Assembly: GCF_003337575.1 (NCBI RefSeq)
Contig: NZ_QPJM01000011.1
Location: 1-64,000 of the forward strand
Direction of reading: 5' to 3'
Source: Phyllobacterium bourgognense
GTDB taxonomy: Bacteria; Pseudomonadota; Alphaproteobacteria; Rhizobiales; Rhizobiaceae
DNA: 64,000 bases
This document shows, in pieces, positions 27,060 through 34,911 of the stretch; the first letter of the stretch is position 1; each line of letters opens with the position of its first letter. Made by a program: the position numbers and the translations under genes. The notes under the pieces are model-generated. The model had not been told where the DNA came from, searched no databases, and saw only the letters and a list, made by a program, of their open reading frames with translations.

Positions 27060-27329
27060 GCAGCACCAATGCGATCAACATGGTCGATACGCCGGCTTCT
27101 ACCGGATGCCCTGCTCCTGCTCGCGGGCCCAAGCCACTTCAAGGCAAACAGCATGGCAACAATACGGTCACCGCCGCGAAACTCAGAACCCCGCCAACGA
27201 TCGCCGGTACTGCCCAAATGGTCGAGGCCGGGCACCACGCGTTTGCAAGGCCTGCCCGAGCACAATCCCGAAGAATGACGCTGGTACCTGGGGCAGACGC
27301 GTTGCGGACGGAGATATCTTGTCTTGCAT
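27060..27329 (-). pseudogene. N-terminal remnant of a SLAC1/TehA-type transporter
   Basis: From an ATG at 27329 the minus strand gives SATRLPQVPASFFGIVLG, then in a second frame ANAWCPASTIWAVPAIVGGV followed by LSFAAVTVLL, then in the first frame again LFALKWLGP. The VPASFFGIVLG opening and following helices are those of tellurite-resistance/dicarboxylate (SLAC1) channels. At least two frame changes occur and the remaining eight helices are missing. Confidence 0.5.
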
Positions 27330-27424
27330 ATTCGTCCTAAGTTGATGTGCTGGCGCAGCTGACTTCAGGCATCCAGAATGACCGGAAGCCGTTCGCTAAG
27401 ACGCAGAAATCAGGAGACCAGGAA

Positions 27425-27633
27425 ATGCTCAAGTTCATGTCCGCCGCAGGGCAGCCAGTTTACGTGAACCCGCATACGATTGTGGCGATCCAGAAATATC
27501 CTGACGCACAACACACAACCATTCATACTCTGGGACCACAAGCCCTAGTCACTTCTGCATTTTGGTCAACGAAGAGCCGGAGGCAGTCGCAACGCGGTGG
27601 CGGGAAGCGGTCAAACAGATTTCATCTTTATAA
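27425..27633 (+). pseudogene. Small FlbD-like protein, frameshifted
   Basis: After a CAGGAGACCAGGAA leader the ATG at 27425 reads MLKFMSAAGQPVYVNPHTIV and HTTIHTLGPQALV. The evident continuation, LVNEEPEAVATRWREAVKQI ending SSL-stop at 27631-27633, is in another frame. One inserted or two deleted bases near 27560, where TTTT occurs, would restore a protein of about 69 residues. The opening resembles FlbD-type proteins of rhizobia, whose function outside flagellar control is unknown. Confidence 0.5.
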
Positions 27634-27661
27634 CGATCACCTATACAACTTCATCCACTTT

Positions 27662-28639
27662 CTAAGCGTCGGCTTGGAAGCCTTCAAGCTGCGCCAATAT
27701 AGTGCAATTCAATCCATCAGATGCATAAGTCAGATCAACCTTCGTCAGCGTGCCGGCGACGCCACTTTTTATAAGTCTCGTGCCCAATCCCTCGACCGTA
27801 GGTGGTACCACAGGTGGACCGTTTTTCTCTCGCCAATCCAGTTTAAATGCCGCCTCCTCATCCATTTCGGCAATTCCCCATTCAATGATGATCTGGCCAT
27901 CCGTCTGGGAGAGCGCGCCATACTTGAAAGCATTGGTCGTGAGTTCATGCAGCAGCATAGCCAGGGACAATGCGGACTGAGGACCGACCTGCAATTCTGG
28001 ACCGGTCAAAATGAACTGACTGCTGCGCTTGTCCTCGTCCAGATTGATTGCCTTTTCGACCAGGCTACGAACATCAATCCGCTCGCCATAACCGGTCAAA
28101 AGCAAGTCATGCGCTTGTCCCAGGACACGAAGTCTCTGGCTGATCGAAAGGCGCGCACTCTCGATATTATCCGCACGGCGCAACGACTGATTGACCAGAC
28201 CCTGGACCATGGAAAGCTGGTTTTTCAACCGGTGACTTAGCTCCTGGCTCAACATCGACTGTAGCTCTTCCGCCCGCTTTTGCTGCGTCCGGTCTCGAAC
28301 AATCTTGAGGAAGCCTTCAGCGGCACCATTGTTCTGAAGCGGCATCATTTCACCGCTGGCCCAAAATCTTGATCCATCCTTGCGCATATGCCAGCGTTCG
28401 TCTGTAGCACGACCGTTTTTAAGGGCATTGGCCATTTCCTTGCGCGGGACGTCGTGCGCACGGTCGTCGCCTGTGAAAATGATGTCGGCGGCAAGGCCCA
28501 CCACCTCATCCTCGGTCCAGCCGAAGATATTTTCGGCCCCGATGCTCCATGACGTGACATTGCCGGAAAGGTCAGAGGTCAGAATGGCGTAGTCGATCGC
28601 GCTTTCAAGAACCATTTCTGCGATACGTGGGTTTGTCAT
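27662..28639 (-). CDS. PAS-domain HWE-type sensor histidine kinase
   Basis: A 325-residue cytoplasmic kinase. Residues about 8-120 form a PAS domain with PAC motif (YAILTSDLSGNVTSWSIGAE, RWHMRKDGSRFWASGEM, FLKIVRDRTQQKRAEE). The phosphoacceptor is H136 in QELSHRLKNQLSMVQGLVNQ, and the ATP-binding part carries LHELTTNAFKYGALS and GLGTRLI. This is the HWE/HisKA_2 class common in Rhizobiales. There are no membrane segments, so it senses an internal or diffusible signal such as light, redox or a ligand; PAS residues do not tell which (no LOV-type NCRFLQ motif). No response regulator gene is adjacent. Confidence 0.93.
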   Translation of the reverse strand: MTNPRIAEMVLESAIDYAILTSDLSGNVTSWSIGAENIFGWTEDEVVGLAADIIFTGDDRAHDVPRKEMANALKNGRATDERWHMRKDGSRFWASGEMMPLQNNGAAEGFLKIVRDRTQQKRAEELQSMLSQELSHRLKNQLSMVQGLVNQSLRRADNIESARLSISQRLRVLGQAHDLLLTGYGERIDVRSLVEKAINLDEDKRSSQFILTGPELQVGPQSALSLAMLLHELTTNAFKYGALSQTDGQIIIEWGIAEMDEEAAFKLDWREKNGPPVVPPTVEGLGTRLIKSGVAGTLTKVDLTYASDGLNCTILAQLEGFQADA

Positions 28640-28861
28640 TTGGATCCTTCGCCTTGCAGTGGAAGATCAAAAAGGTATGCCACCCCATACACGATGCAAT
28701 TGCAAGTACTGGTTCAGTTGTTTCTGAGCATCGAGTAAAACGACTTGGAACCTCCTACCTTGGCGCTGCGTCAATCGCGAACTGCGCAGCACTCGACAAG
28801 GCACACAGTGGGAGGGCATCGGCTACTCGTTTATGTGCCATCCATCCGTCCTCGTAGGATC

Positions 28862-29308
28862 TCAGTCCTGCTTCGGCTCCTTTTTCAACGGCAGCATCAG
28901 GCGCAATGTGAGAAAGGTGAAGAGTGAGATGATGAACGCCACGTCATAACTCTCAAGTCCGACCGCTATACCAATTGCGCCGGTTGACCAGATGCTTGCA
29001 GCTGTTGCGGTACCTCGCACAGAATTCTTGAGTTGCAGGATTGCACCGCCGCCTATAAAGCCAACGCCGGTGATCAATCCCTCGATAATACGGGCCGTAG
29101 CTTCTGGATTGCCGGCCGTAAGATTTTCGGTCCCTTGAATCAGTCCGCAGCTTGCCAACGCCACAATGGGAAAAGTCCGCACTCCCGCACTGCGTTCCTC
29201 GCGTTCTCGATCCAGACCAATCGGAAACGCAAAGATATAGGCGACCGCCAGAGCAAACACATGCGGAAAAAACGGTAAGGAATTGAGGTAGTGAAACGTT
29301 TCGAGCAA
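28862..29308 (-). CDS. MgtC/SapB family membrane protein
   Basis: About 148 residues with four predicted membrane helices and the MgtC hallmarks: AFPIGLDREREERSAGVRTF, the Gly-rich EGLITGVGFIGGGAIL, and VRGTATAASIWSTGAIGIAVG. MgtC proteins help survival in low magnesium or acid, partly by modulating ATP synthase. A TTG at 29308 is the likely start, as GGGGGA lies six bases before it; an upstream TTG at 29326 is possible. The C-terminal ACT-like domain of longer MgtC proteins is absent, placing it in the short SapB group. Confidence 0.88.
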   Translation of the reverse strand: MLETFHYLNSLPFFPHVFALAVAYIFAFPIGLDREREERSAGVRTFPIVALASCGLIQGTENLTAGNPEATARIIEGLITGVGFIGGGAILQLKNSVRGTATAASIWSTGAIGIAVGLESYDVAFIISLFTFLTLRLMLPLKKEPKQD

Positions 29309-29516
29309 TGAATTTCCCCCAGACAATCGGTTAAGTTTGCAATTTAAGCGCTGACGAATCGGTACAGTTTTCCGCTAAATCCATCTAGCGAAGCGCACCA
29401 GACGATATAGAGCAAAGTTTGGAAGCTCTTGAAGGGCATCCCTTGCCTAGCCGCTCGCTAGTTTCTGGTCACAGATGCCGTATCCTTTAACATTCTTAGT
29501 GCCCAGATTGCACGTA

Positions 29517-29696
29517 TCACCTCTGTCTCGCGCTCCAGCCGGCCGCCATGGCGTCGTTCCGCAATTGAATAGTTTTATCGTCTCGCATATCTACCCAATT
29601 GATCATGTTGAACCGCGGCTTAATGGCCTTTTCACATTCGTCCCATCGATTGGGATCTCCAGACTCTAGTGTTGGCCCCGCTACACGTGCAGCCAT
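29517..29696 (-). CDS. Small protein, paralogue of its upstream neighbour
   Basis: A 59-residue frame beginning MAARVAGPTLESGDPNRWDE and containing KAIKPRFNMI. The segment PTLxSxDPNRWxECExAxxxRF matches the protein encoded at 29681-29929, so the two are tandem paralogues. Their genes overlap by 16 bases in different frames, implying translational coupling. It ends shorter than its sister, lacking the GWSEGEVRRALSDMI region except NDAMAAGWSARQ. I do not recognise the family. Confidence 0.5.
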   Translation of the reverse strand: MAARVAGPTLESGDPNRWDECEKAIKPRFNMINWVDMRDDKTIQLRNDAMAAGWSARQR

Positions 29697-29929
29697 AGGT
29701 CGCCCTCTTCGCCAGTAATCCCCCTTGCTCGTATCATGTCCGAAAGAGCACGCCTTACCTCCCCCTCGCTCCAACCGGCGTTAACTGCCTCTACAATCAA
29801 ATCTTTCAGGACTTCGGGAGACCGATCCTCGCTTTCGGCAATCACCGTAAAGCGCTCTAGCAAGGCCCGCTCGCACTCAAGCCAACGATTGGGATCGATT
29901 GAAGGTAATGTCGGGGCTATTACTGTCAT
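29681..29929 (-). CDS. Small protein of unknown function
   Basis: An 82-residue protein, MTVIAPTLPSIDPNRWLECE then RALLERFTVIAESEDRSPEV and AVNAGWSEGEVRRALSDMIR. GGGAGATCCGA precedes the ATG at 29929. It is helical and acidic, with no membrane or metal motif. A paralogous shorter protein overlaps its 3' end. The GWSExEVxxAL pattern recurs in short rhizobial proteins of unknown role. It begins a block of very small genes. Confidence 0.6.
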   Translation of the reverse strand: MTVIAPTLPSIDPNRWLECERALLERFTVIAESEDRSPEVLKDLIVEAVNAGWSEGEVRRALSDMIRARGITGEEGDLWLHV

Positions 29930-30001
29930 TCGGATCTCCCAGTTCAATCTGTCATGCGTCGCGAAGAGTCTTTTGCAGAACCCCCACCGTTAAAATCTAT
30001 C

Positions 30002-30184
30002 TCATAAAGAGTGTGTGAGTTCAGCCTCGACGTTTTTGCGACTGCCTCCGTGTTTAATTATCAGCTCTAGGGCGCGCTTCTTGCTTATGTCGAACTTGAA
30101 CATCAGATACTCGACTTCATGATCCTCGCTGGCTGAGACTTTCGACCGATCCCGATTAGCTTGTTTCTGCCTGTTGTCGGCCAT
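30002..30184 (-). CDS. DUF3606 protein
   Basis: A 60-residue protein. The pattern DRSKVSASEDHEVEYLMFKF then ISKKRALELIIKHGGSRKNVEAEL matches DUF3606, a short helical family abundant in rhizobia. Its function is unknown. The gene lies just downstream of the tandem paralogues on the same strand. Confidence 0.85.
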   Translation of the reverse strand: MADNRQKQANRDRSKVSASEDHEVEYLMFKFDISKKRALELIIKHGGSRKNVEAELTHSL

Positions 30185-30362
30185 TGCATTTACTTCCGCC
30201 TGCGAATTACACAGCTAACAGTATTGAGCGGAAATCGTTCCACGCCTGGCGTACGTGACCTAATAAGGTGTCGCGCTGATGCCAAGCTTCTTTTATCCGC
30301 ACCAGAGCAACTGAAGGCGACCCGCAAGAGCCGCCTTCAAATGTCCTAACGAAAAGTTGAGT

Positions 30363-30698
30363 TTACAGACGGAATATCGCCAATGGGTACCAGTATCCGT
30401 CATTATGACGACGATATCCGCGGCGTTGTTCGCGATAGCCACGGTGGCCATTCCAGTAGCCGCGACGGTCGCGACGGTTCTCAAAACGATCATTGCGGCG
30501 ATCATAGCGCTCCCAGCGCTTCTTTCTATCATTCCGCTGTTCATATCGACGATCATCTTTGTGCTGTACCCGCACGATATTGGGGGCGGCAGGAACAGCT
30601 TGCACTGCGACCGGGGCTGCCGAGGCTGTAACAAGTGATGTCAGGCCCATGAAGATGGCCAAAAATCCTGCAGTTAATAGCGAAACAATATTTTTCAT
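30363..30698 (-). CDS. Secreted Arg/Tyr-rich protein, BA14K-like
   Basis: A 111-residue protein starting at the ATG at 30698 with AGGAG well placed. A signal peptide (IVSLLTAGFLAIFMGLTSLV, cleaved near ASA-AP) is followed by a highly basic, low-complexity stretch of repeated R-R-D-R/R-G-Y units. The end, RRHNDGYWYPLAIF, is the motif that in BA14K-type rhizobial proteins precedes a membrane-spanning glycine-rich tail; here that tail is absent and the protein stops. It is probably an envelope or periplasmic protein of unknown role. The frame upstream of 30698 is not part of the gene. Confidence 0.65.
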   Translation of the reverse strand: MKNIVSLLTAGFLAIFMGLTSLVTASAAPVAVQAVPAAPNIVRVQHKDDRRYEQRNDRKKRWERYDRRNDRFENRRDRRGYWNGHRGYREQRRGYRRHNDGYWYPLAIFRL

Positions 30699-30945
30699 AG
30701 TATCTCCTGTTAAACGAGATACGACAGGTGCGCCTTTACTTCTTAACGGGGGATGAATGGAAAACGCATTGGTCCGTGCTTTCGAGCTTCGGTATTGTTC
30801 CCCAAGACGGAAAGGTCTTTGGTCCATACAGAACTGGCCAAATCGGGAGTATTTTGGGGCCGCCGGTAGCCCCCACGTCGGTTTTGGCCTGAAGAACACT
30901 TCTTTTCCTAAAAGGCCTTCGGGAGGGTCGGGCTTTGCGGTGATG

Positions 30946-31119
30946 TCATTTTGTTTGATCGCGCTCAGCTTCTTCAAGGCGTCGCAGAAATTCTCTGAAT
31001 CTCTCATCTTCGGCTAAAGGCTTGTGATACGACCGCAATGCTTCACCGTACTCCGGCCGCTTTAGTTGCCAGTCAATAATTCGCGCACCTTTGGGCTTTT
31101 CTTCGTCACTCAAATTCAT
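30946..31119 (-). CDS. Small helical protein, paralogue of 31676-31846
   Basis: A 57-residue frame beginning MNLSDEEKPKGARIIDWQLK and ending EDERFREFLRRLEEAERDQT-K. The C-terminal E-(D/N)-(E/D)-RFxExLxRLxEAExxQ block is shared with the protein at 31676-31846, so both belong to one unnamed family. The ribosome binding site is weak. An ATG further upstream would add basic residues with no match to the sister protein. Confidence 0.5.
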   Translation of the reverse strand: MNLSDEEKPKGARIIDWQLKRPEYGEALRSYHKPLAEDERFREFLRRLEEAERDQTK

Positions 31120-31317
31120 TGTCCGTTGGTCTCTCAACCGTTGTGTGGCGCGTTGGTTCCAGTGCCGAAACTGCAACCATCGGGATGGGTTCATGAAATC
31201 GCGTTGCATTGACTTGCTCCGTCTTCTGGCGGACATTATCAAGTCGCCAGGCATGTAACGGCCACTGGCGTTTGAGAGATGGAACGTGCTCCCGCCTAAA
31301 CGTATGGAGGGGCTTCC

Positions 31318-31614
31318 ATGCTGTATTCAAGCATCGATCATATTTCTTCTGAAAATGACTGGCACATCCTGGAAAAGGCCCATCAACGAGCCTGCCAGAT
31401 TCTTGGCCGTGATCCGAAATACCATCCTCTCGCAGAACAGGTGGCACGTACGGTGATCATGTTTTTTGCGCGAGGCGAAAGAGACTACGGGAGACTGGCT
31501 AGTATGACCGCAAAACGGGAGATCAATTTGTTTGAGTTCGAGACAGAGACGATGGGAACCAACGTCCGCGACATGTCCATCATAGTAGCAAGCCGTCCCA
31601 AGTACTTCCACTGA
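31318..31614 (+). CDS. Conserved-looking small protein
   Basis: A 98-residue protein with GGAGGGG a few bases before the ATG. It is soluble and helical in the first 60 residues (SENDWHILEKAHQRACQILG, ARTVIMFFARGERDYGRLAS). I do not recognise a family. It is the only plus-strand gene within the minus-strand small-gene block and separates the two paralogues at 30946 and 31676. Confidence 0.6.
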   Translation: MLYSSIDHISSENDWHILEKAHQRACQILGRDPKYHPLAEQVARTVIMFFARGERDYGRLASMTAKREINLFEFETETMGTNVRDMSIIVASRPKYFH

Positions 31615-31675
31615 CTCGCGACTTGGTCCCACCCCCGCCGGGATCAGCAGGGCCCGACTGTGATAGGTAGTAAAA

Positions 31676-31846
31676 CTATGTCTTTTGCTCTTTCTCGGCT
31701 TCATCAAGCCGGTCTAAAAGCTCCTGAAATCTATCGTCATTCTCGGGCACACTATGCCCGGTTTGCAAATGCTCCGCAAAGTCCTTGCGGCGGCTACCAC
31801 GCTTGAACACCTCGGCGGGTGCTCGGATTTGTCCCTTTTTGGTCAT
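31676..31846 (-). CDS. Small helical protein, paralogue of 30946-31119
   Basis: A 56-residue frame, MTKKGQIRAPAEVFKRGSRR then KDFAEHLQTGHSVPENDDRF and QELLDRLDEAEKEQKT. The C-terminal amphipathic helix matches the sister protein 550 bases away. It is too short for standard gene callers. Function unknown; the charged helix suggests a protein-interaction or coiled-coil role. Confidence 0.5.
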   Translation of the reverse strand: MTKKGQIRAPAEVFKRGSRRKDFAEHLQTGHSVPENDDRFQELLDRLDEAEKEQKT

Positions 31847-32216
31847 CCCAATCCGCCTGAATTTGGCTATTAGCTCTCAACAGATCCGCGAGGGGATCGT
31901 TCCGCTCTGTCCTCCCGTGGACGCACGACGGGTGGGAGTGCCCTCAGAAATAAAACAAACAAAAAGGCGCGCTTACAACACCGTCAGAGTTTGATGGAAT
32001 ACTTTTAGCTGCTATGGTCCGAACGGTTTCGCCTAATCATTACACTCCATTAGATTGCAAATTCTATGACGACTATTTCAGCTGACATGCTTCAACTAGT
32101 TGAACTTGTACGCTTTGGCGGTAATTGCCGTCATCGTAGCGATTTGGCTGTTGTTTATAGCGCGGCAACGGATGCGATGACATCGCTTGCCACGACTAGG
32201 AAGTCCGGAGCGTACC
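31847..32216. other. Mostly gene-free stretch with a possible membrane peptide
   Basis: The segment up to 32179 contains one frame encoding LYALAVIAVIVAIWLLFIAR, a perfect membrane helix ending in a stop. Its nearest starts are a TTG or, one base out of frame, an ATG at 32066 (MTTISADMLQLVE). It may be a tiny membrane protein or its frameshifted relic. Nothing else is recognisable. Confidence 0.35.
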
Positions 32217-32417
32217 ATGACTGAAGATGACAGGCGGCTCATGACGGAGATTTGCGCGCAGGCCGATATCGCTTATCAGTCCCGTCCGAAGAGAACGAAT
32301 GCTATGGAGCTTGCCAAAGCACTCGCTACGGATTTTCCTCATCGAAAAATTGAGGAAATTCATCAGAAAATCAACAATGTATGGAGGCTAAGAGGGTTAC
32401 TTTGTTGCGACCATTAA
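32217..32417 (+). CDS. Small protein, paralogue of 34006-34203
   Basis: A 66-residue protein. MTEDDRRLMTEICAQADIAY, RPKRTNAMELAKALATDFPH and EEIHQKINNVWRLRGL align along their whole length with the protein at 34006 (MTDDDRxxLExxAQA, PKRTxxxxLxxALAxxFPHR, ILxKMKHVWKDSGLYW). CCGGAG precedes the ATG. The family is unknown to me. Each copy is close to a CxxC zinc-ribbon gene, so a two-gene module may have been duplicated. Confidence 0.6.
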   Translation: MTEDDRRLMTEICAQADIAYQSRPKRTNAMELAKALATDFPHRKIEEIHQKINNVWRLRGLLCCDH

Positions 32418-32464
32418 AAACACGCAGTCCATAGTGGTGACTTGGCGCGCCCGGAGGAAGCTTC

Positions 32465-32689
32465 ATGACTATCGATATATGCCCTATCTCAGGTGATCCG
32501 GTCGCATCTTTGCCGACCACCGGGGATTACATCGAGTTCGACTGCCCAACTTGCGGACGTTTTCGTATTTCGGGCTCAGCACTGGAGGCCATGACCGAAT
32601 TGCCTCGTCAAGATAAAGAGGCGTTTCTAAATAAGGCCAGGAGTAACGCCCAAGGCGGTGACAGCATACCCTTTATCAGAGATGTATGA
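32465..32689 (+). CDS. Small zinc-ribbon-like protein
   Basis: A 74-residue protein after an excellent ribosome binding site (GGAGGAAG). Cysteines at 6, 27 and 30 (CPISGDP, FDCPTCGRF) suggest half of a zinc ribbon, with the C6/C-x-x-C set as ligands. The rest (ISGSALEAM) is a short helix. It lies between the 32217 gene and a one-helix membrane peptide, all on the plus strand. Function unknown. Confidence 0.65.
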   Translation: MTIDICPISGDPVASLPTTGDYIEFDCPTCGRFRISGSALEAMTELPRQDKEAFLNKARSNAQGGDSIPFIRDV

Positions 32690-32719
32690 GACTGTGTGTC
32701 CAATCGGAGGCCGCTCGCG

Positions 32720-32836
32720 TTGAATGACAAACTCGAACGGCGCAAATACAGAACACCGTGGTGGCTTAAGGTCTGCATCTTCATCAGTGGTGTGGCCATC
32801 GCACTGATCATAGCGAGCATTCTAACCCGGTTGTGA
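32720..32836 (+). CDS. One-helix membrane miniprotein
   Basis: A 38-residue frame starting at a TTG with CGGAGG nine bases upstream. It reads KLERRKYRTPWWLKV then CIFISGVAIALIIASILTRL, a basic N-terminus followed by one membrane helix, so an N-in orientation is expected. It follows the zinc-ribbon gene by 30 bases and is likely co-transcribed. Too short for standard gene finding, but ribosome binding site plus topology make it credible. Confidence 0.5.
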   Translation: MNDKLERRKYRTPWWLKVCIFISGVAIALIIASILTRL

Positions 32837-32964
32837 AGGGCTGCGGGCCTGCGACTGCTCGGCAGCAACACTAGGGGGTGAAGAACGTTCCATCGTACTC
32901 CTCTGGACAGCGCAATAATGCATGCCATAATTAGACTACGGTGGGTTCTGACGGGGGGCGTCAC

Positions 32965-33177
32965 ATGGAGCGCCTGGATCACAAGCTGGACTGCAAAGCC
33001 TGTGGGACTATCTATCTGGATATTCCCGACGACGTGCGCAATGTGACGCCTATCCATTGCTCGTCATGCGGTCAGTTCATTGGTTATTGGGGCGAGCTCA
33101 ATCGCGATTTCGACGGACAGGGCGGCCAGGACGGTGTCTTCGAATTGAAGGATGGTCAGATACTGCGCAAGGCGTAG
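32965..33177 (+). CDS. Zinc-ribbon protein, paralogue of 33645-34016
   Basis: A 70-residue protein with GGGGGGCG just upstream of the ATG. LDHKLDCKACGTIYLDIPDD, then TPIHCSSCGQFIGYWGEL and QGGQDGVFELKDGQ. Two CxxC pairs make a classical zinc ribbon. The protein at 33645 repeats this plan residue by residue over its first 70 positions. Such ribbons bind nucleic acid or partner proteins; which applies here is unknown. Confidence 0.65.
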   Translation: MERLDHKLDCKACGTIYLDIPDDVRNVTPIHCSSCGQFIGYWGELNRDFDGQGGQDGVFELKDGQILRKA

Positions 33178-33259
33178 TAAGAATTGCCTATCTTCTACGC
33201 GGAACTGAATCCCCAAGGACCCGTTTCGCGCTGATGGACGAAAGACACTTCAAAACATC

Positions 33260-33535
33260 ATGACCAGCCACCCTGGAAGAATGCGCGTGGTCACATCAAC
33301 CCTTGAAGCTGCAGAGCAAATCCTGACTGACTGGCCGGTTGAAGAGGTCGAGTCCCTGTCCGCTGCGAAATACGCTCTCCTAGCGTGCCTTGAGGGAAAC
33401 CGCTCACCCGGTGCCGCACGTTTCGCATTCATTCAGGCTGCCAGGGAAGCTGGCAACTATGTGGATGAGCCGGTACGCGGACCTCCCACGGGCAAATCCT
33501 TTCGGTGGCATAAGGGCAAGCCAAGACGTGTCTGA
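33260..33535 (+). CDS. DUF982 protein
   Basis: A 91-residue protein of the DUF982 family, common and multi-copy in Rhizobiaceae. The pattern is EAAEQILTDWPVEEVESLSA, YALLACLEGNRSPGAARFAF and IQAAREAGNYVDEP. The function of the family is unknown. It sits between the two zinc-ribbon paralogues on the same strand. Confidence 0.85.
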   Translation: MTSHPGRMRVVTSTLEAAEQILTDWPVEEVESLSAAKYALLACLEGNRSPGAARFAFIQAAREAGNYVDEPVRGPPTGKSFRWHKGKPRRV

Positions 33536-33644
33536 TTTCCGCTTGACCTGAGGTTGGGTTTCGTCTGCTGGCAGACATGGTTGCAAACTGAAATTTTTAT
33601 AATATTCGTATGCAGGTCAGTGCCTCTTTCATGGGATCGCGAAG

Positions 33645-34016
33645 ATGTCTCAGGAACTGGACCACAAGCTGGACTGCCCGAACTGCAAGACCATCTACCT
33701 TAGAATTCCCAAGGATGTATCGGGCCACACACCCATTAACTGCACTAGCTGCGGCGAGTACCTTGGATATTGGGGAGAGTTGGAAGCCGACTTCTTCAAG
33801 CAAGGCGGAATGAACGGCGCGTTCCGGCTCGACAAGGGCCAGTTTGTCCGGATCGACCAAAATGCAGTTCACGCGCATGAGTTGGCGAGCGGTGGCCAAG
33901 AACAGTTGCGGGTGGCACTAATCGAGTCTGAGAGACCGGAAGCGCCGGCAAGTTTAGGGCTAGACCGGGCGATTGAGCCTCTTGGTGTAAAGCCTAGACC
34001 CATCCATGACCGATGA
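33645..34016 (+). CDS. Zinc-ribbon protein with C-terminal extension
   Basis: A 123-residue protein. Residues 1-71 carry two CxxC pairs (LDCPNCKTIYLRIPKD, INCTSCGEYLGYWGEL) and match the 32965 protein. The final 50 residues have no counterpart there and look disordered (ESERPEAPASLGLDRAIEPL). The stop at 34014-34016 overlaps the ATG of the next gene at 34006, pointing to coupled translation. The extension may be a read-through of lost non-coding sequence after a stop was destroyed. Confidence 0.6.
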   Translation: MSQELDHKLDCPNCKTIYLRIPKDVSGHTPINCTSCGEYLGYWGELEADFFKQGGMNGAFRLDKGQFVRIDQNAVHAHELASGGQEQLRVALIESERPEAPASLGLDRAIEPLGVKPRPIHDR

Positions 34017-34203
34017 CGACAGGCTCAATCTTGAAATCAATGCGCAGGCCAAATTTGCCAGCGATGCGTTGCCGAAAAGGACAGACGTGTCAAAGCTCGT
34101 TCCTGCGCTCGCCCGAGAATTCCCACATCGAAGCTCGGAACAGATATTGTTGAAAATGAAACATGTCTGGAAGGATAGCGGGCTGTACTGGAACGCCGAC
34201 TGA
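34006..34203 (+). CDS. Small protein, paralogue of 32217-32417
   Basis: A 65-residue protein, MTDDDRLNLEINAQAKFASD, PKRTDVSKLVPALAREFPHR, ILLKMKHVWKDSGLYWNAD. It is homologous end to end with the protein at 32217. Its start overlaps the upstream zinc-ribbon gene by 11 bases. The pairing of this family with zinc ribbons in both places supports a functional link. Unknown function. Confidence 0.6.
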   Translation: MTDDDRLNLEINAQAKFASDALPKRTDVSKLVPALAREFPHRSSEQILLKMKHVWKDSGLYWNAD

Positions 34204-34223
34204 GAAAATGGGCTCTGGCGGCC

Positions 34224-34278
34224 TCAGAACTTCACCTTGAAGCAAGTTGCTAGGCTGACACCTCGCCATAGAGCGCGT
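34224..34278 (-). pseudogene. Duplicate scrap of an autotransporter C-terminus
   Basis: An 18-base string TCAGAACTTCACCTTGAA (34224-34241) and CGCCATAGAGCGCGT (34264-34278) recur in the same order at 34573-34590 and 34610-34624. On the minus strand these encode ALYGEV and FKVKF-stop, the end of an outer-membrane beta-barrel. Only this scrap remains here. Confidence 0.55.
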
Positions 34279-34572
34279 GCTGAGGTCGCTGACCATGCTG
34301 AGGTTTTCGACCTAGAGGAATTGAAGGCTGGGAATTGGCGCTTTTATTTCTGAGGAACATTCCCGCTCGTCCTGGTGTTGTTAGCTAAGTTGAGGGGGCT
34401 TGGCACTCTTCAGCAAGAGGCTCGGCGTCGGACGGTTACCACGATATCGGGCCTCACCTTTTGTTAACCATACAGGCGCACGCTTTGAGTGCTGACCATA
34501 GTGCCACTGGGTCGGCACCCGGCCTGCTTTCGTATTGTGTATCCGGCAGGTCGGGCAGACGCTTACTAGTGG

Positions 34573-34910
34573 TCAGAACTTCACCTTGAATCCGGTCGTT
34601 CCGACACTTCGCCATAGAGCGCGTATTTGTCATCGGCCCAGCTGTATGACCCGCCAGCGCCGACGCCGCCCCAGGTGCGATCGCTCTCATTGGCGAAATT
34701 GACGCCGGCAAGGTCAACCTGCGAACCATCGAGGAATTCATGATAGAGGTTGGCGAGCCCGTAGACATTGCTCCGGGCCATCCTGCCCGAAGCGTCCTGC
34801 CATGCATTCTGGTAGTCGGCGGAGACGCCAAGGCGTCCCTTCAGACTGTCGCTCTTGTCCAGCGAAACGTCCGCGCCGAAGGGATCGGTGAAGTCATCAA
34901 AATCGACATT
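34573..34910 (-). pseudogene. Autotransporter beta-barrel domain remnant
   Basis: The minus strand reads FTDPFGADVSLDKSDSLKGR, LGVSADYQNAWQDASGRMAR, SNVYGLANLYHEFLDGSQVD and RTWGGVGAGGSYSWADDKYA then LYGEVSE. This is the C-terminal autotransporter barrel. A frame change after LYGEVS separates the terminal GTTGFKVKF-stop, with loss of about 15 residues. The upstream end is cut at about 34910 where an unrelated, opposite-strand fragment begins. No passenger domain is present. Confidence 0.7.
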
Positions 34911-34911
34911 G

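Noticed and set aside
27347-28240. A 297-residue plus-strand open frame
   Set aside because: Mostly antisense to the HWE histidine kinase; only its first part overlaps the real small frameshifted gene at 27425.
34740-34911. First 57 codons of the plus-strand frame that runs into the AbiEii remnant
   Set aside because: This part is antisense to the autotransporter remnant and not part of the AbiEii protein.
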